A stretch of DNA of 64,000 nucleotides from an uncultured Bacteroidales bacterium (lineage in GTDB: Bacteria; Bacteroidota; Bacteroidia; Bacteroidales; P3). The notes beneath the pieces were generated by a model. The model ran no database searches. It saw nothing but the letters and a program-made list of their open reading frames with translations, and was not told the DNA's origin. A program made the position numbers and the translations under genes. Positions 34,601 to 42,649 of the stretch are shown in pieces. Location of the stretch: contig ONGA01000002.1 of the NCBI GenBank assembly GCA_900317285.1, forward strand, positions 62,001 to 126,000, in the 5' to 3' direction. Position 1 is the first letter of the stretch. Each line of letters begins with the position of its first letter.

Positions 34601-35143
34601 ATGACTAAAATGGAAACAGAACGAATACTTTTGCGACCGTGGAGCGAGGAGGATGCCGAAACGCTGTACCGCTACGCTTCCGACCCCGAGGTGGGACCGC
34701 GGGCTGGCTGGCCGCCGCACAAGAGCGTCGAGGAGAGCCTTGAGATTATCCGCACCATCTTCCACAGCGACCATATATGGGCCATCGTTTTAAAAGATGC
34801 AAGCGAGGGCGGCGAGCCCATCGGCTGCATGGGCTACATGGTCCACAGCGAGAGCAACATCGACATCGGCGAGAACGACGCGGAAGTGGGCTACTGGGTG
34901 GCGCGTCCCTACTGGAACCGCGGCATCTGTACCGAAGCCCTGCGCCTGCTCATTGACTACTGCTTCCGTGAGAAAGGCTTCCGCACCCTCTGGGCCGACT
35001 TCTTCCCCGACAACCCCGCCAGCGGCAAGGTGATGGAGAAATGCGGCTTCCGCGACACCGGCATGATCAACCGCTGCAGCCGTCTCCAACTCGGCGCCGA
35101 CAAACCCGTCCGCATCATGCGCCTGGAAAAAAATCAATTCTAG
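34601..35143 (+). CDS. GNAT-family acetyltransferase (RimJ/RimL-like)
   Basis: 180 residues from ATG at 34601 (34610 is an alternative). N-terminal METERILLRPWSEEDAETLY, then GYWVARPYWNRGICTEALRLLIDYCF (acetyl-CoA loop near residue 100), then NPASGKVMEKCGFRDTG near 143. This pattern fits RimJ/RimL-like ribosomal-protein or small-molecule N-acetyltransferases. Its last four bases overlap the converging gene. Confidence 0.88.
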   Translation: MTKMETERILLRPWSEEDAETLYRYASDPEVGPRAGWPPHKSVEESLEIIRTIFHSDHIWAIVLKDASEGGEPIGCMGYMVHSESNIDIGENDAEVGYWVARPYWNRGICTEALRLLIDYCFREKGFRTLWADFFPDNPASGKVMEKCGFRDTGMINRCSRLQLGADKPVRIMRLEKNQF

Positions 35144-35670
35144 ACTCTCTCCATATGATACCCCATGCGGTGGAGTTGTATGGCGACACCGAAGAGGTAG
35201 AGCTGGCGGAGACTGGCGACGTAGGCCTCGAAGGCCTCCTTGGTGCCGGGCTCAATCTGCTCACGCATCAGGTCGTAGTGTACACGGGTGGCACACTCGC
35301 TCACCAGCGCCTCAGTGTCGTCGGACGCCTTCCCCTGCAGCATCAGCACATCCTCGCGGATGTATTCGTCGAGGGCATCGTAGCCGCGTTTGTCGCGCAT
35401 ATAGAGGTAGAGGTCTTCTATCTGGGAGTAGATATTCCACTCGTCGTCCCACAGTTTGGCCACCGCCATTCCGATATACATCATCCATCCGAGGCTCGCC
35501 ACGGGATAGTCGCGGAACTCGCGTGCCCCGTCGGGGATATACGAGTTACCTATCGACTCCCATTTCTCCATCACGTCGGGACAATCGGGCAGCATCTCGT
35601 CGACCTCTTTCACGCCGAGGAGGTACTGGTGGAGACTTTTATGTATCGTATTCTCAAACTTGTCTGTCAT
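35140..35670 (-). CDS. Conserved-looking cytosolic protein, unassigned
   Basis: 176 residues, acidic, probably mostly helical, no signal peptide or membrane span. Notable blocks: FRDYPVASLGWMMYIGMAVAKLWDDEW near residue 52 and the C-terminal LRQLYLFGVAIQLHRMGYHMERV. I believe relatives exist in Bacteroidales but cannot name the family or a function. It has its own promoter (TATCTTTG on the minus strand, 35701-35694). Confidence 0.65.
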   Translation of the reverse strand: MTDKFENTIHKSLHQYLLGVKEVDEMLPDCPDVMEKWESIGNSYIPDGAREFRDYPVASLGWMMYIGMAVAKLWDDEWNIYSQIEDLYLYMRDKRGYDALDEYIREDVLMLQGKASDDTEALVSECATRVHYDLMREQIEPGTKEAFEAYVASLRQLYLFGVAIQLHRMGYHMERV

Positions 35671-35693
35671 AGGAGCGCCATGCTTTAAAAATG

Positions 35694-35701
35694 CAAAGAT
35701 A
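35694..35701 (-). promoter_or_regulatory. TAnnTTTG promoter box
   Basis: Minus-strand TATCTTTG, 24 bases before the start at 35670. Confidence 0.55.
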
Positions 35702-35759
35702 CAAAAATTAATCCATATAGGGGAAAGAATATTTTTTCGTTTATCTGCACGAAACTTTG

Positions 35760-35767
35760 TATATTTG
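35760..35767 (+). promoter_or_regulatory. Plus-strand TAnnTTTG box with no clear gene
   Basis: TATATTTG. A transcript from here would run antisense through the tRNA terminator and tRNA-Val(CAC). No convincing gene follows before 36023, so it may be fortuitous or may drive the HhH gene through the tRNA region. Confidence 0.3.
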
Positions 35768-35856
35768 CAATTCGATTAGCGTGTGCAAGAAAAGAACGGT
35801 TCAAAACGAAAAAACACAGAAATAAACATGGAAACCAGCAGTTTAGAAAAACAAAA

Positions 35857-35877
35857 AAGCCCCTCTGCAAGGGGCTT
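35857..35877 (-). terminator. Terminator of tRNA-Val(CAC)
   Basis: 8-base stem AAGCCCCT/AGGGGCTT with a loop of five, followed on the minus strand by a T run. Confidence 0.88.
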
Positions 35878-35882
35878 CAGGG

Positions 35883-35957
35883 TGGTCTGTGGGAGATTCG
35901 AACTCTCGACCTCTTCCGTGTGAAGGAAGCGCTCTGAACCAACTGAGCTAACAGACC
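35883..35957 (-). tRNA. tRNA-Val (anticodon CAC)
   Basis: 75-nt cloverleaf on the minus strand: acceptor GGTCTGT/ACAGACC (7 bp), D stem GCTC/GAGC, anticodon stem CTTCC/GGAAG around loop TTCACAC (anticodon CAC), T loop TTCGAAT with one mismatch in the T stem. CCA is not encoded. Confidence 0.93.
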
Positions 35958-36022
35958 ATTTCTCTTGGAAAGCGGGTGCAAAAGTACAAAGAAAAACTGA
36001 CCTGACAAAATTTTTCTTCACA

Positions 36023-36724
36023 ATGAAACATAAAAAGCAACGGCTCACTCATTCCCAAATCAACGGAATCATCTGGATTACAATTACATTAACCACAATC
36101 CTCATCATCATATTTTTTTCTCATCCCAAAGCCTCCAATAGCATCGTTACCGATAGTATTCAGCAAGAAGACATCTCCATTTTACAAAAAAAGGAGGATT
36201 CTGTATACCGTAGCAGAAGACACTATACAAACGCCAGGAAGCGAGATTACTATCCTACCCAAAGCCGTGACACAACACCTCTTTATTCCTCAACGCCACC
36301 AGCACCTACCCGACAACCTCTGTCTGTCGAAATCAATTCAGCCGACTCTACAACTCTCATGCTCCTGCACGGCATCGGTCCCGCATTCGCACGACGCATA
36401 GTGAAGTACCGCAATCGTCTCGGAGGATTCTACTCCATAGAACAACTATTGGAAGTCTACGGATTCACACCCCAACTACTCAACCACATTGCCCCACACA
36501 TCAAACTGGACAACAAAAATCTCAAGAAAATCCCTATCAATACAGCGACGCTAAAGGAACTGATCAAACATCCTTATGTAGATTATTATTTTGCACGCGA
36601 CCTGGTCAACCTTCGCTCCCGCGGAATGCATTTCGAATCCGCCGACGACCTACGCACCATCCCCTCCTGCACCGATACCATGCTCACCCGACTCACACCC
36701 TATCTGGACTTTACTATAAAATAA
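36023..36724 (+). CDS. Membrane-anchored helix-hairpin-helix protein (ComEA-like)
   Basis: 233 residues. One N-terminal membrane helix (about 13-32), a Ser/Thr/Tyr-rich linker, then two helix-hairpin-helix modules: EINSADSTTLMLLHGIGPAFARRIVKYR near residue 97 and INTATLKELIKHPYVDYYFARDLVNLR near 172. These modules bind DNA without sequence preference. The layout matches ComEA-type DNA-uptake proteins, and a ComEC-like gene lies 1.3 kb downstream. It lies between two converging valine tRNA genes. Confidence 0.82.
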   Translation: MKHKKQRLTHSQINGIIWITITLTTILIIIFFSHPKASNSIVTDSIQQEDISILQKKEDSVYRSRRHYTNARKRDYYPTQSRDTTPLYSSTPPAPTRQPLSVEINSADSTTLMLLHGIGPAFARRIVKYRNRLGGFYSIEQLLEVYGFTPQLLNHIAPHIKLDNKNLKKIPINTATLKELIKHPYVDYYFARDLVNLRSRGMHFESADDLRTIPSCTDTMLTRLTPYLDFTIK

Positions 36725-36727
36725 AAA

Positions 36728-36751
36728 GGAGACAACCTTAAGGTTGTCTCC
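36728..36751 (-). terminator. Terminator of tRNA-Val(GAC)
   Basis: Perfect 12-base palindrome GGAGACAACCTT/AAGGTTGTCTCC, then TTTTTATTTT on the minus strand. Confidence 0.88.
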
Positions 36752-36754
36752 ATG

Positions 36755-36829
36755 TGATCTGCACAAGATTTGAACTTGTGACCTCTTGCCTGTCAAGCAA
36801 GCGCTCTAAACCAACTGAGCTAGCAGATC
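36755..36829 (-). tRNA. tRNA-Val (anticodon GAC)
   Basis: 75-nt cloverleaf on the minus strand: acceptor GATCTGC/GCAGATC, D stem GCTC/GAGC, anticodon stem CTTGC/GCAAG around loop TTGACAG (anticodon GAC), T arm ACAAG/CTTGT with loop TTCAAAT. CCA is not encoded. Confidence 0.95.
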
Positions 36830-36912
36830 AATTCTGGCTTCAAATCTCTCGAAAGCGGGTGCAAAAATACGAACATTTTTCAAACTGACAAAATTATTTT
36901 TGAAAAAAAATG

Positions 36913-36920
36913 TATCTTTG
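36913..36920 (+). promoter_or_regulatory. TAnnTTTG promoter box
   Basis: TATCTTTG, 25 bases before the start at 36946; it excludes an in-frame ATG at 36910 as the start. Confidence 0.6.
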
Positions 36921-36945
36921 CACTAAAATAAAACACAGCAACAGA

Positions 36946-37407
36946 ATGAAAAAAGTTTTAATCATACTGATAATCATAACCTTCCAATCGTTTCAATTGG
37001 GAGCGCAGAATACGCTGAACAATGCTGCCGACAACATCGTCGGAACCTATTTAGGAACGCAAAACGGGGATAATTTTAACGTAAAAATCGTAAAATTAGC
37101 CAATGGAACCTATCGTGGTCAGGTAATATGGATGGAACACGACACGGATGCTCAAGGGAACAAACGTCTTGACACCAAGAACCCCGACAAGAGTCTCCGC
37201 AACACACCCTGCGACCGCATCATCCTCTTCTCGGGACTGAAATACGATGCTTCGGACAAAGAATGGAACGGAACCAAGATCTATGACCCCCAGCGGGGCA
37301 TGAAGGCGAAAATGGTGGCACGTTTCGAAAAAGATGGTCGCCTCAGCGTGAGAGGGTCGGTCCTGGGCATCGGAGAGACCGTTTACTGGAAGAAAATCAA
37401 AAAATAA
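36946..37407 (+). CDS. DUF2147 family secreted protein
   Basis: 153 residues from ATG at 36946 with a signal peptide ending near LGAQ. Family features: GTYLGTQNGDNFNVKIVKLANGTYRGQVIWME and a C-terminal VRGSVLGIGETVYWKKI. DUF2147 proteins are small secreted or periplasmic beta-rich proteins of unknown function. Ten bases separate it from the nitroreductase gene, suggesting one transcript. Confidence 0.85.
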   Translation: MKKVLIILIIITFQSFQLGAQNTLNNAADNIVGTYLGTQNGDNFNVKIVKLANGTYRGQVIWMEHDTDAQGNKRLDTKNPDKSLRNTPCDRIILFSGLKYDASDKEWNGTKIYDPQRGMKAKMVARFEKDGRLSVRGSVLGIGETVYWKKIKK

Positions 37408-37417
37408 GCACATCCCT

Positions 37418-38056
37418 ATGGCAGACAATTATTTGGAAAAACGTTACGAAGAAACTCTCGGAGCAAACAAGCCAAAAGTGAAACGCATCGGACTCACCGT
37501 GGATGACCTGCTGAAACGTAACCGTAGCATGCGTGGGTACAAGAAAGCCTACAAGGTCAGCCTGTCCGAACTGGAACGCATTGTCGGCGTGTGCAACAAG
37601 ATTCCCTCCGGATGCAACCAACAAGTATTGAGATTCAAGCTAGTAACCCACGAAAGCGGTGCCGAACGCGTACTGCCGCTCATCAAGATGGGAGCCGCCC
37701 TGCCCGAACTCCATTTACCATTCGAAGGCACCGAACCCGAAGCATTCATCATTTGCTGCGCCACCATAAAGGAAAGCCCTTTAGTAGACATCGACCTCGG
37801 CATCGCCGCACAGAGCATGCTGTTGAAAGCCGTGGAGATGGGTCTTAACGGACTGATTATTGGAGCCTTCAACCGGGAAAAACTTCGTGAAGCATTTGAC
37901 CTCCCCCACACTCCCCTGCTGGTAATTGCCATTGGGAAAGGAGCCGAGCACATCGAGCTTACGCCCATCGACGAGAACGAAAGCCACGCCTACTACCGCC
38001 GCGACGGAATCCATTATGTGCCGAAAGTTCGCACGAAAGACCTCTTGCTGAAATAA
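37418..38056 (+). CDS. Nitroreductase-family flavoprotein
   Basis: 212 residues. The FMN-binding start LLKRNRSMRGYKKAYKVSLSEL is near residue 30; NKIPSGCNQQVLRFKLV near 62 and MGLNGLIIGAFNREKLREAF near 140 are usual blocks. It probably reduces quinones, nitro or related compounds with NAD(P)H; the substrate is unknown. Followed after 12 bases by the ComEC-like gene. Confidence 0.88.
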   Translation: MADNYLEKRYEETLGANKPKVKRIGLTVDDLLKRNRSMRGYKKAYKVSLSELERIVGVCNKIPSGCNQQVLRFKLVTHESGAERVLPLIKMGAALPELHLPFEGTEPEAFIICCATIKESPLVDIDLGIAAQSMLLKAVEMGLNGLIIGAFNREKLREAFDLPHTPLLVIAIGKGAEHIELTPIDENESHAYYRRDGIHYVPKVRTKDLLLK

Positions 38057-38068
38057 TTTTCCTCTGCC

Positions 38069-39481
38069 ATGAGAAGGGCACCTTTGGTACCGTTAGCCCT
38101 GGCGACCATTGTCGGCATCATTACAGCCAACACGGTCAGTGGCATTCCCACCATAGCGTGGCTGGCACTTCTCTGCTCAGCAGCCATTATTGGAAGCATA
38201 CTCCTGATTTTCAGGAAAGAATATCCTACCACATTCTTTTCCATACTACTCATAGCAGCGTTCTTCGCCCTGGGCGGAATACGCAGTGGGATGGGCAATC
38301 CTCAACTCGACACACAACATTGGAGCCGACATTGCAGCGCTCCCTCCTTCCTGTCGTTGAGACTGACGGAATCACCCGTACCTCGGGCGAAGAGCTGGCG
38401 CGCGAATGCCGATGTCGAAAGCGTGGACGGAATTGAAACCCATGGCAGCCTTCGGCTCTATCTGCGCAAGGACAGCACGGCGGCGACACTGCGCTACGGG
38501 GATCGACTTCTGGTGCACGGATACGCTGACACAGCAAGAGGATCCCTGTATTCCACAAGCGATCATTATCTGCTCACTGGACGGGACAGCACCTCTCTCA
38601 GATCCCGGTGCGAGACATTGAGAATGAAACTCTTGCGGCGCATGCAAGCCGGACCCCTGGAGCGACGCTACCGGGGTATCGCCGAGGCCATGACGGCAGG
38701 TTGGCGAGGTGACTTGGAAGAAGACATCCAAGGACAGTTCCGCGATGCCGGCATCATGCATCTACTGTGCGTCAGCGGTTTACACGTAGGTTTGCTGGCG
38801 GCGATGGTCGGTTGGGTTTTGCGATGGCTGGGACGCGAACGGAAAGGAAGAATCCTGCGCGGAACAATCCAGTTAATCGTTATCTGGGCTTTTGCGGCAC
38901 TAACCGGCCTGGCTCCCGCAACAGTACGTGCCGCCCTGATGTTCAGCCTCTTCATCGTCAGCAACATCATGAATCGGCGCACCGACACCATGAACCTGCT
39001 GGCAGCGGCAGCCATCGTCATGCTCTACTCCGACCCCATGCTGCTCTTCGACATCGGCTGGCAATTGTCGTTCAGCGCCGTTACCGGAATTTTGCTAGCA
39101 CGGCCCGTCATCGGCCTTCAGCGCAATTTCCTCTGGCAAGCCTCTATGGTGAGCCTCGCCGCCACACTCGCGACGCTGCCCGTCACTCTCGCCACCTTCC
39201 ACCGATTCTACCCTTACTTTCTGATTGCCAACGTCATCATCGTCCCCCTGGCAAGCCTCATCCTAGCTCTGTCGCTATCCTATATGCTTATACCCTGCTG
39301 CTTGACGGCATGTCCGCTGAGGTTCGCTCTGCAAGGATGCGACTGGCTGACGCAAGGCATCGCCGGACTGCCAGGTGCCTCTATTGAGGGCTTAAATCCC
39401 AGACCAGTGGCAACAATCCTAGTTTCCACAGCTATCTTATTCCTTTTTCTTGTCGTGAACCGAAGAGCCCGACGCTGGTAA
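38069..39481 (+). CDS. ComEC/Rec2-family protein, short form without the C-terminal hydrolase domain
   Basis: 470 residues. N-terminal helices and a DUF4131-like region (about 1-170) precede the Competence domain: DAGIMHLLCVSGLHVGLLAAMVGW near residue 227 and LTGLAPATVRAALMFSLFIVSNI near 280, with about nine membrane helices overall. ComEC carries DNA across the inner membrane. The protein ends after the membrane domain; the metallo-beta-lactamase-like nuclease domain of longer homologues is absent, and no frame downstream encodes it. Confidence 0.85.
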   Translation: MRRAPLVPLALATIVGIITANTVSGIPTIAWLALLCSAAIIGSILLIFRKEYPTTFFSILLIAAFFALGGIRSGMGNPQLDTQHWSRHCSAPSFLSLRLTESPVPRAKSWRANADVESVDGIETHGSLRLYLRKDSTAATLRYGDRLLVHGYADTARGSLYSTSDHYLLTGRDSTSLRSRCETLRMKLLRRMQAGPLERRYRGIAEAMTAGWRGDLEEDIQGQFRDAGIMHLLCVSGLHVGLLAAMVGWVLRWLGRERKGRILRGTIQLIVIWAFAALTGLAPATVRAALMFSLFIVSNIMNRRTDTMNLLAAAAIVMLYSDPMLLFDIGWQLSFSAVTGILLARPVIGLQRNFLWQASMVSLAATLATLPVTLATFHRFYPYFLIANVIIVPLASLILALSLSYMLIPCCLTACPLRFALQGCDWLTQGIAGLPGASIEGLNPRPVATILVSTAILFLFLVVNRRARRW

Positions 39482-39482
39482 A

Positions 39483-39665
39483 TTATTTCTGCATGTTATA
39501 GTCCACCATTGCAGCGGCATCGCCCACCTTATCGTGGTGACCATGTCCGTTGGTGGCGCCCGACGTGGTGTCGGCATCCTTGTCACTGTCGTTGTCTTTG
39601 TCGCTGCAGGCAGCCATACCCAAAACGAGGGTCGCAGCCATCAGTATTCCAAATATCTTTCTCAT
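39483..39665 (-). CDS. Small acidic lipoprotein, function unknown
   Basis: 60 residues. Signal sequence MRKIFGILMAATLVLGMAAC with a good lipobox, then an Asp/Lys-rich segment and NGHGHHDK, a possible metal-binding patch. It begins after an AT-rich stretch and converges on the comEC gene with one base between. The cation transporter 2 kb away is not an obvious partner. Confidence 0.6.
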   Translation of the reverse strand: MRKIFGILMAATLVLGMAACSDKDNDSDKDADTTSGATNGHGHHDKVGDAAAMVDYNMQK

Positions 39666-39805
39666 TTTTGTCGTTTTTGGTTATTAACGCCATTCGTAAA
39701 ATATTATTATGCTGACGGAAGCATTTCCCTCTGCAGCAAATTATATATTATATATACAATAATTTATCATGTTCGACGTTACCATGCACAAATAAGGATC
39801 ACTCT

Positions 39806-40345
39806 ATGCAAAACGATACTCACCAGTGGGTGGCAATATACACTAATCCCCGTGCCGAAAAGAAAGCTGCCGAAAGACTGCAAGAGCTTGGCTACGAGTC
39901 ATATCTACCTTTACTACACAAACAGCACCGATGGAGCGACCGCTGGAAAATTGTCGAAGTACCCATGATCCCCTCCTACATTTTCGCCAAGATATGCACT
40001 CGTGATGTGGTACCTGTGCGTGCTGCCGACGGAGTATCGTACATCGTGTCATGGAGAGGCAAGCCCGCCATCATCTCAAACAAAGAAATCGAAGCCATAC
40101 GCCGCATTGCCGATGCCGATGCCGAAGTATACATAAGAAACAATGAGTTACTGAAAAAGGGGGCACACGTCAAGATTACAGGCGGTCAGTTCGCAGGGCT
40201 CGAGGGCGACCTGGTGAGCAATTGCGAAGAGGGCAATTTCTGCATCAGCATCACAGGTTTGGATTTCTGCATGGTGATGCAGGTTGAGGGCGCACTGCTT
40301 CAACCCATTGAGTCAAAGAAAAAAGAAAAAGGCATCTGGGATTGA
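39806..40345 (+). CDS. UpxY-family transcription antiterminator (NusG paralogue)
   Basis: 179 residues. N-terminal NusG domain HQWVAIYTNPRAEKKAAERLQELGYESYLP, then a KOW motif HVKITGGQFAGLEGDLV near residue 122. UpxY proteins usually sit first in capsular polysaccharide operons and prevent early termination in the leader. Here the next genes, 33 bases on, are a type IX-secreted carboxypeptidase and a cation transporter; no sugar genes follow. It is an orphan with an unusual target, or acts at a distance. The 140 bases upstream are very AT-rich. Confidence 0.85.
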   Translation: MQNDTHQWVAIYTNPRAEKKAAERLQELGYESYLPLLHKQHRWSDRWKIVEVPMIPSYIFAKICTRDVVPVRAADGVSYIVSWRGKPAIISNKEIEAIRRIADADAEVYIRNNELLKKGAHVKITGGQFAGLEGDLVSNCEEGNFCISITGLDFCMVMQVEGALLQPIESKKKEKGIWD

Positions 40346-40378
40346 CTCCCTGCCGGAATACAACAAAAACACAAACAC

Positions 40379-41635
40379 ATGAAACTGAAAATCTGCATCT
40401 TACTCATTGCACTAGCAGCAGGAATGGTCTCCCCCGCAAGAGGACAGAAAAAATTGCGTCCCGACGCTTTTCCGCCCGTAGAAACAATTTCCAAATCAGG
40501 CAATAAAGCCCTGACAATGGCATCCACACCCGCCGAGATGGCCGGATGGGATCGCTACCCCACCTACTCCACCTATCTGTCCATGATGCGGCAATGGGCT
40601 ACAGACTACCCGGCACTCTGCCGTCTCGACACCATCGGAACATCCATCAACGGGCGTCTCATTCTCAGCATTGAGCTATCGTCAGCACTGAACGACAGCA
40701 CTTTACCGGAATTCTTCTACTCCTCCACCATCCACGGCGACGAGATTACAGGCTTCGTGATGATGCTGCGCCTCATCGACACCCTCCTCTCGAGCTACGG
40801 ACAGAGCGAACGTCTGACTGCGTTGCTTGATGGCACTCACATCTGTATCAATCCTTTAGCCAACCCCGACGGCACCTACTACGGCGGCAACAACAGCGTG
40901 CAGAACGCCCGCCGCTACAACGCCCGCAACATCGACCTCAACCGCCGCTACCCCGACCCTTTCCGCAACTACAGCTACAGCATCCCGCAAGAAAACCAAC
41001 TGATGATCAACTACATGCAGCGGCATCATTTCAGTCTCAGCGCCAACCTGCATGGAGGTGCCGAGGTGCTGAACTACCCCTGGGACAGTTTCACCTCACT
41101 CGAACGTCCGCACCCCGACGCCGAATGGTGGAAAGCCCTCTGCCGCAAGTGTATCGACACTCTGCGCACTTACCCCAACGGCACTTTCGACGATGTCGAG
41201 GATTCCGGATTCATTGCCGGAGGCGACTGGTACGTTATCGGGGGCGGACGCCAGGACTACGTGAACCAAGCACTCGGATGCCTCGAAATCACGATGGAGA
41301 TTTCAGTCGACAAGCAACTGAGTTCCAACCGACTGCCTGAATATTGGCAGTTCCTGGCACCGATGTTGATCACCTACATGGAGGCCATCCACACGCTGCC
41401 CACCTCCGTCGGTATCCCTGCCGTCACCTCCGAACAACTTTCCGCCTATCCCAACCCGACAACAGGACAGGTGTTATTGTCTGGAATAAAAGAAAACGAA
41501 AAGATTGAAATTCTTGACATCCAAGGACATCTGCTGATGCAGAGCCAGGGTGCCACACTCGACCTCTCACCGCTGCCGCAAGGCATCTACCTCCTCCGCA
41601 CCGCGGATGCCATCGGCAAGATAATCAAACGATAG
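40379..41635 (+). CDS. M14-family zinc carboxypeptidase with type IX secretion sorting domain
   Basis: 418 residues: signal peptide (1-22, ARGQ), an M14 domain (about 55-340) with zinc ligands in STIHGDEITG near residue 115 and NLHGG near 222, the substrate-binding NARNIDLNRRYPD near 180, and the catalytic-type ITMEIS near 305. The C-terminal 75 residues are a type A sorting domain (SAYPNPTTGQV ... GIYLLRT). Predicted to be exported to the cell surface and to remove C-terminal residues from peptides. One base separates it from the cation transporter. Confidence 0.88.
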   Translation: MKLKICILLIALAAGMVSPARGQKKLRPDAFPPVETISKSGNKALTMASTPAEMAGWDRYPTYSTYLSMMRQWATDYPALCRLDTIGTSINGRLILSIELSSALNDSTLPEFFYSSTIHGDEITGFVMMLRLIDTLLSSYGQSERLTALLDGTHICINPLANPDGTYYGGNNSVQNARRYNARNIDLNRRYPDPFRNYSYSIPQENQLMINYMQRHHFSLSANLHGGAEVLNYPWDSFTSLERPHPDAEWWKALCRKCIDTLRTYPNGTFDDVEDSGFIAGGDWYVIGGGRQDYVNQALGCLEITMEISVDKQLSSNRLPEYWQFLAPMLITYMEAIHTLPTSVGIPAVTSEQLSAYPNPTTGQVLLSGIKENEKIEILDIQGHLLMQSQGATLDLSPLPQGIYLLRTADAIGKIIKR

Positions 41636-41636
41636 A

Positions 41637-42521
41637 ATGAACCGGGAACGCGAGATATACAAGGTAACGCTGGTGGGCAGTGCGGCAAACGTGCTGCTCA
41701 CGGCATTCAAGTTCGTCGCCGGCATTGTGGGACACAGCGCAGCCATGACTGCCGACGCCGTGCACTCGCTCTCCGACCTGCTCACCGACGCCGTGGTGCT
41801 CCTCTTCGTACGCATCAGCGGCAAGCCCGAAGACTGCGGCCACGACTACGGCCACGGCAAATACGAGACCCTCGCCACCACCCTCATCGGCATCGCCCTC
41901 GCAGCGGTGGCCGTAGGCATCGGCTACCATGCGGCAACGGCGATGCTCTTCTGGTACCACGGCGGCACACTTCCCGCTCCCGGCATGCTGGCATTGTGGG
42001 CGGCATTGGTGTCGGTAGCCATAAAAGAACTTGTGTATCAGTACACTGTACGGCGTGGACGCGACCTCAATTCACCCGCTGTCCAAGCCAACGCCTGGCA
42101 CCACCGCAGCGACGCCCTCTCCTCGCTCGGCACCCTCGTCGGCATCGGCGGCGCCATCCTGCTGGGCGACACCTGGACCGTCCTCGACCCGCTGGCAGGC
42201 CTCATCGTCGCCGTCTTCATACTCCGCGTAGCCTACAAACTCATGAAACAAGGCCTCGACGAACTCCTGGAAGCCTCGCTACCCGACGAGATTGAGAAAG
42301 AAATCCTCACAATCGTCAACACTTTCCCCGACGTGCACGACCCCCACCACCTGCGCACCCGTCGCATCGGCAGCCGCTACGCCATCGAGCTCCACATCCG
42401 CATGGACGGCACTCTCCCGCTCGCCGCTGCCCACGCTCGCACCTGCGAAATCGAACAGGCACTCAAAGCCCGCTTCGGCGACCGCACCCACATCACCCTC
42501 CACGTGGAACCTGTGAAGTAA
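41637..42521 (+). CDS. Cation diffusion facilitator family transporter
   Basis: 294 residues with about five to six membrane helices and a C-terminal cytoplasmic domain. Metal-site motifs: MTADAVHSLSDLLTDAV (HxxxD) near residue 38 and WHHRSDALSSLGTLVG near 152. It exports zinc, iron or similar divalent cations by proton exchange. The cytosolic domain (ILTIVNTFPDVHDPHHLRTRRIGSR) fits the family's metal-sensing fold. Confidence 0.9.
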   Translation: MNREREIYKVTLVGSAANVLLTAFKFVAGIVGHSAAMTADAVHSLSDLLTDAVVLLFVRISGKPEDCGHDYGHGKYETLATTLIGIALAAVAVGIGYHAATAMLFWYHGGTLPAPGMLALWAALVSVAIKELVYQYTVRRGRDLNSPAVQANAWHHRSDALSSLGTLVGIGGAILLGDTWTVLDPLAGLIVAVFILRVAYKLMKQGLDELLEASLPDEIEKEILTIVNTFPDVHDPHHLRTRRIGSRYAIELHIRMDGTLPLAAAHARTCEIEQALKARFGDRTHITLHVEPVK

Positions 42522-42574
42522 CACACTATAAACCAATCCCAAAAAGATTTTATCCCACCTTTTGGACAAATAAA

Positions 42575-42606
42575 TTTGGTAGGGTTATTTTTATTTTGTA
42601 CATTTG
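42575..42606 (+). promoter_or_regulatory. Bacteroidota-type promoter of korAB
   Basis: TTTG at 42575-42578, 20-base spacer, TACATTTG at 42599-42606; start codon at 42650. Confidence 0.8.
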
Positions 42607-42649
42607 CAGCCAGTTATTTTAAAATAAACAAGTATAAATATATAATAAC

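Noticed and set aside
35821..35923. Small plus-strand ORF starting at 35828, downstream of the TATATTTG box at 35760
   Set aside because: It is antisense to the tRNA terminator and tRNA-Val(CAC); coding is unlikely.
39806..42521. Capsular polysaccharide locus suggested by the UpxY-like gene
   Set aside because: No UpxZ, sugar transferase or polymer export genes follow; the GT9 gene is 20 kb away with DUF4254.
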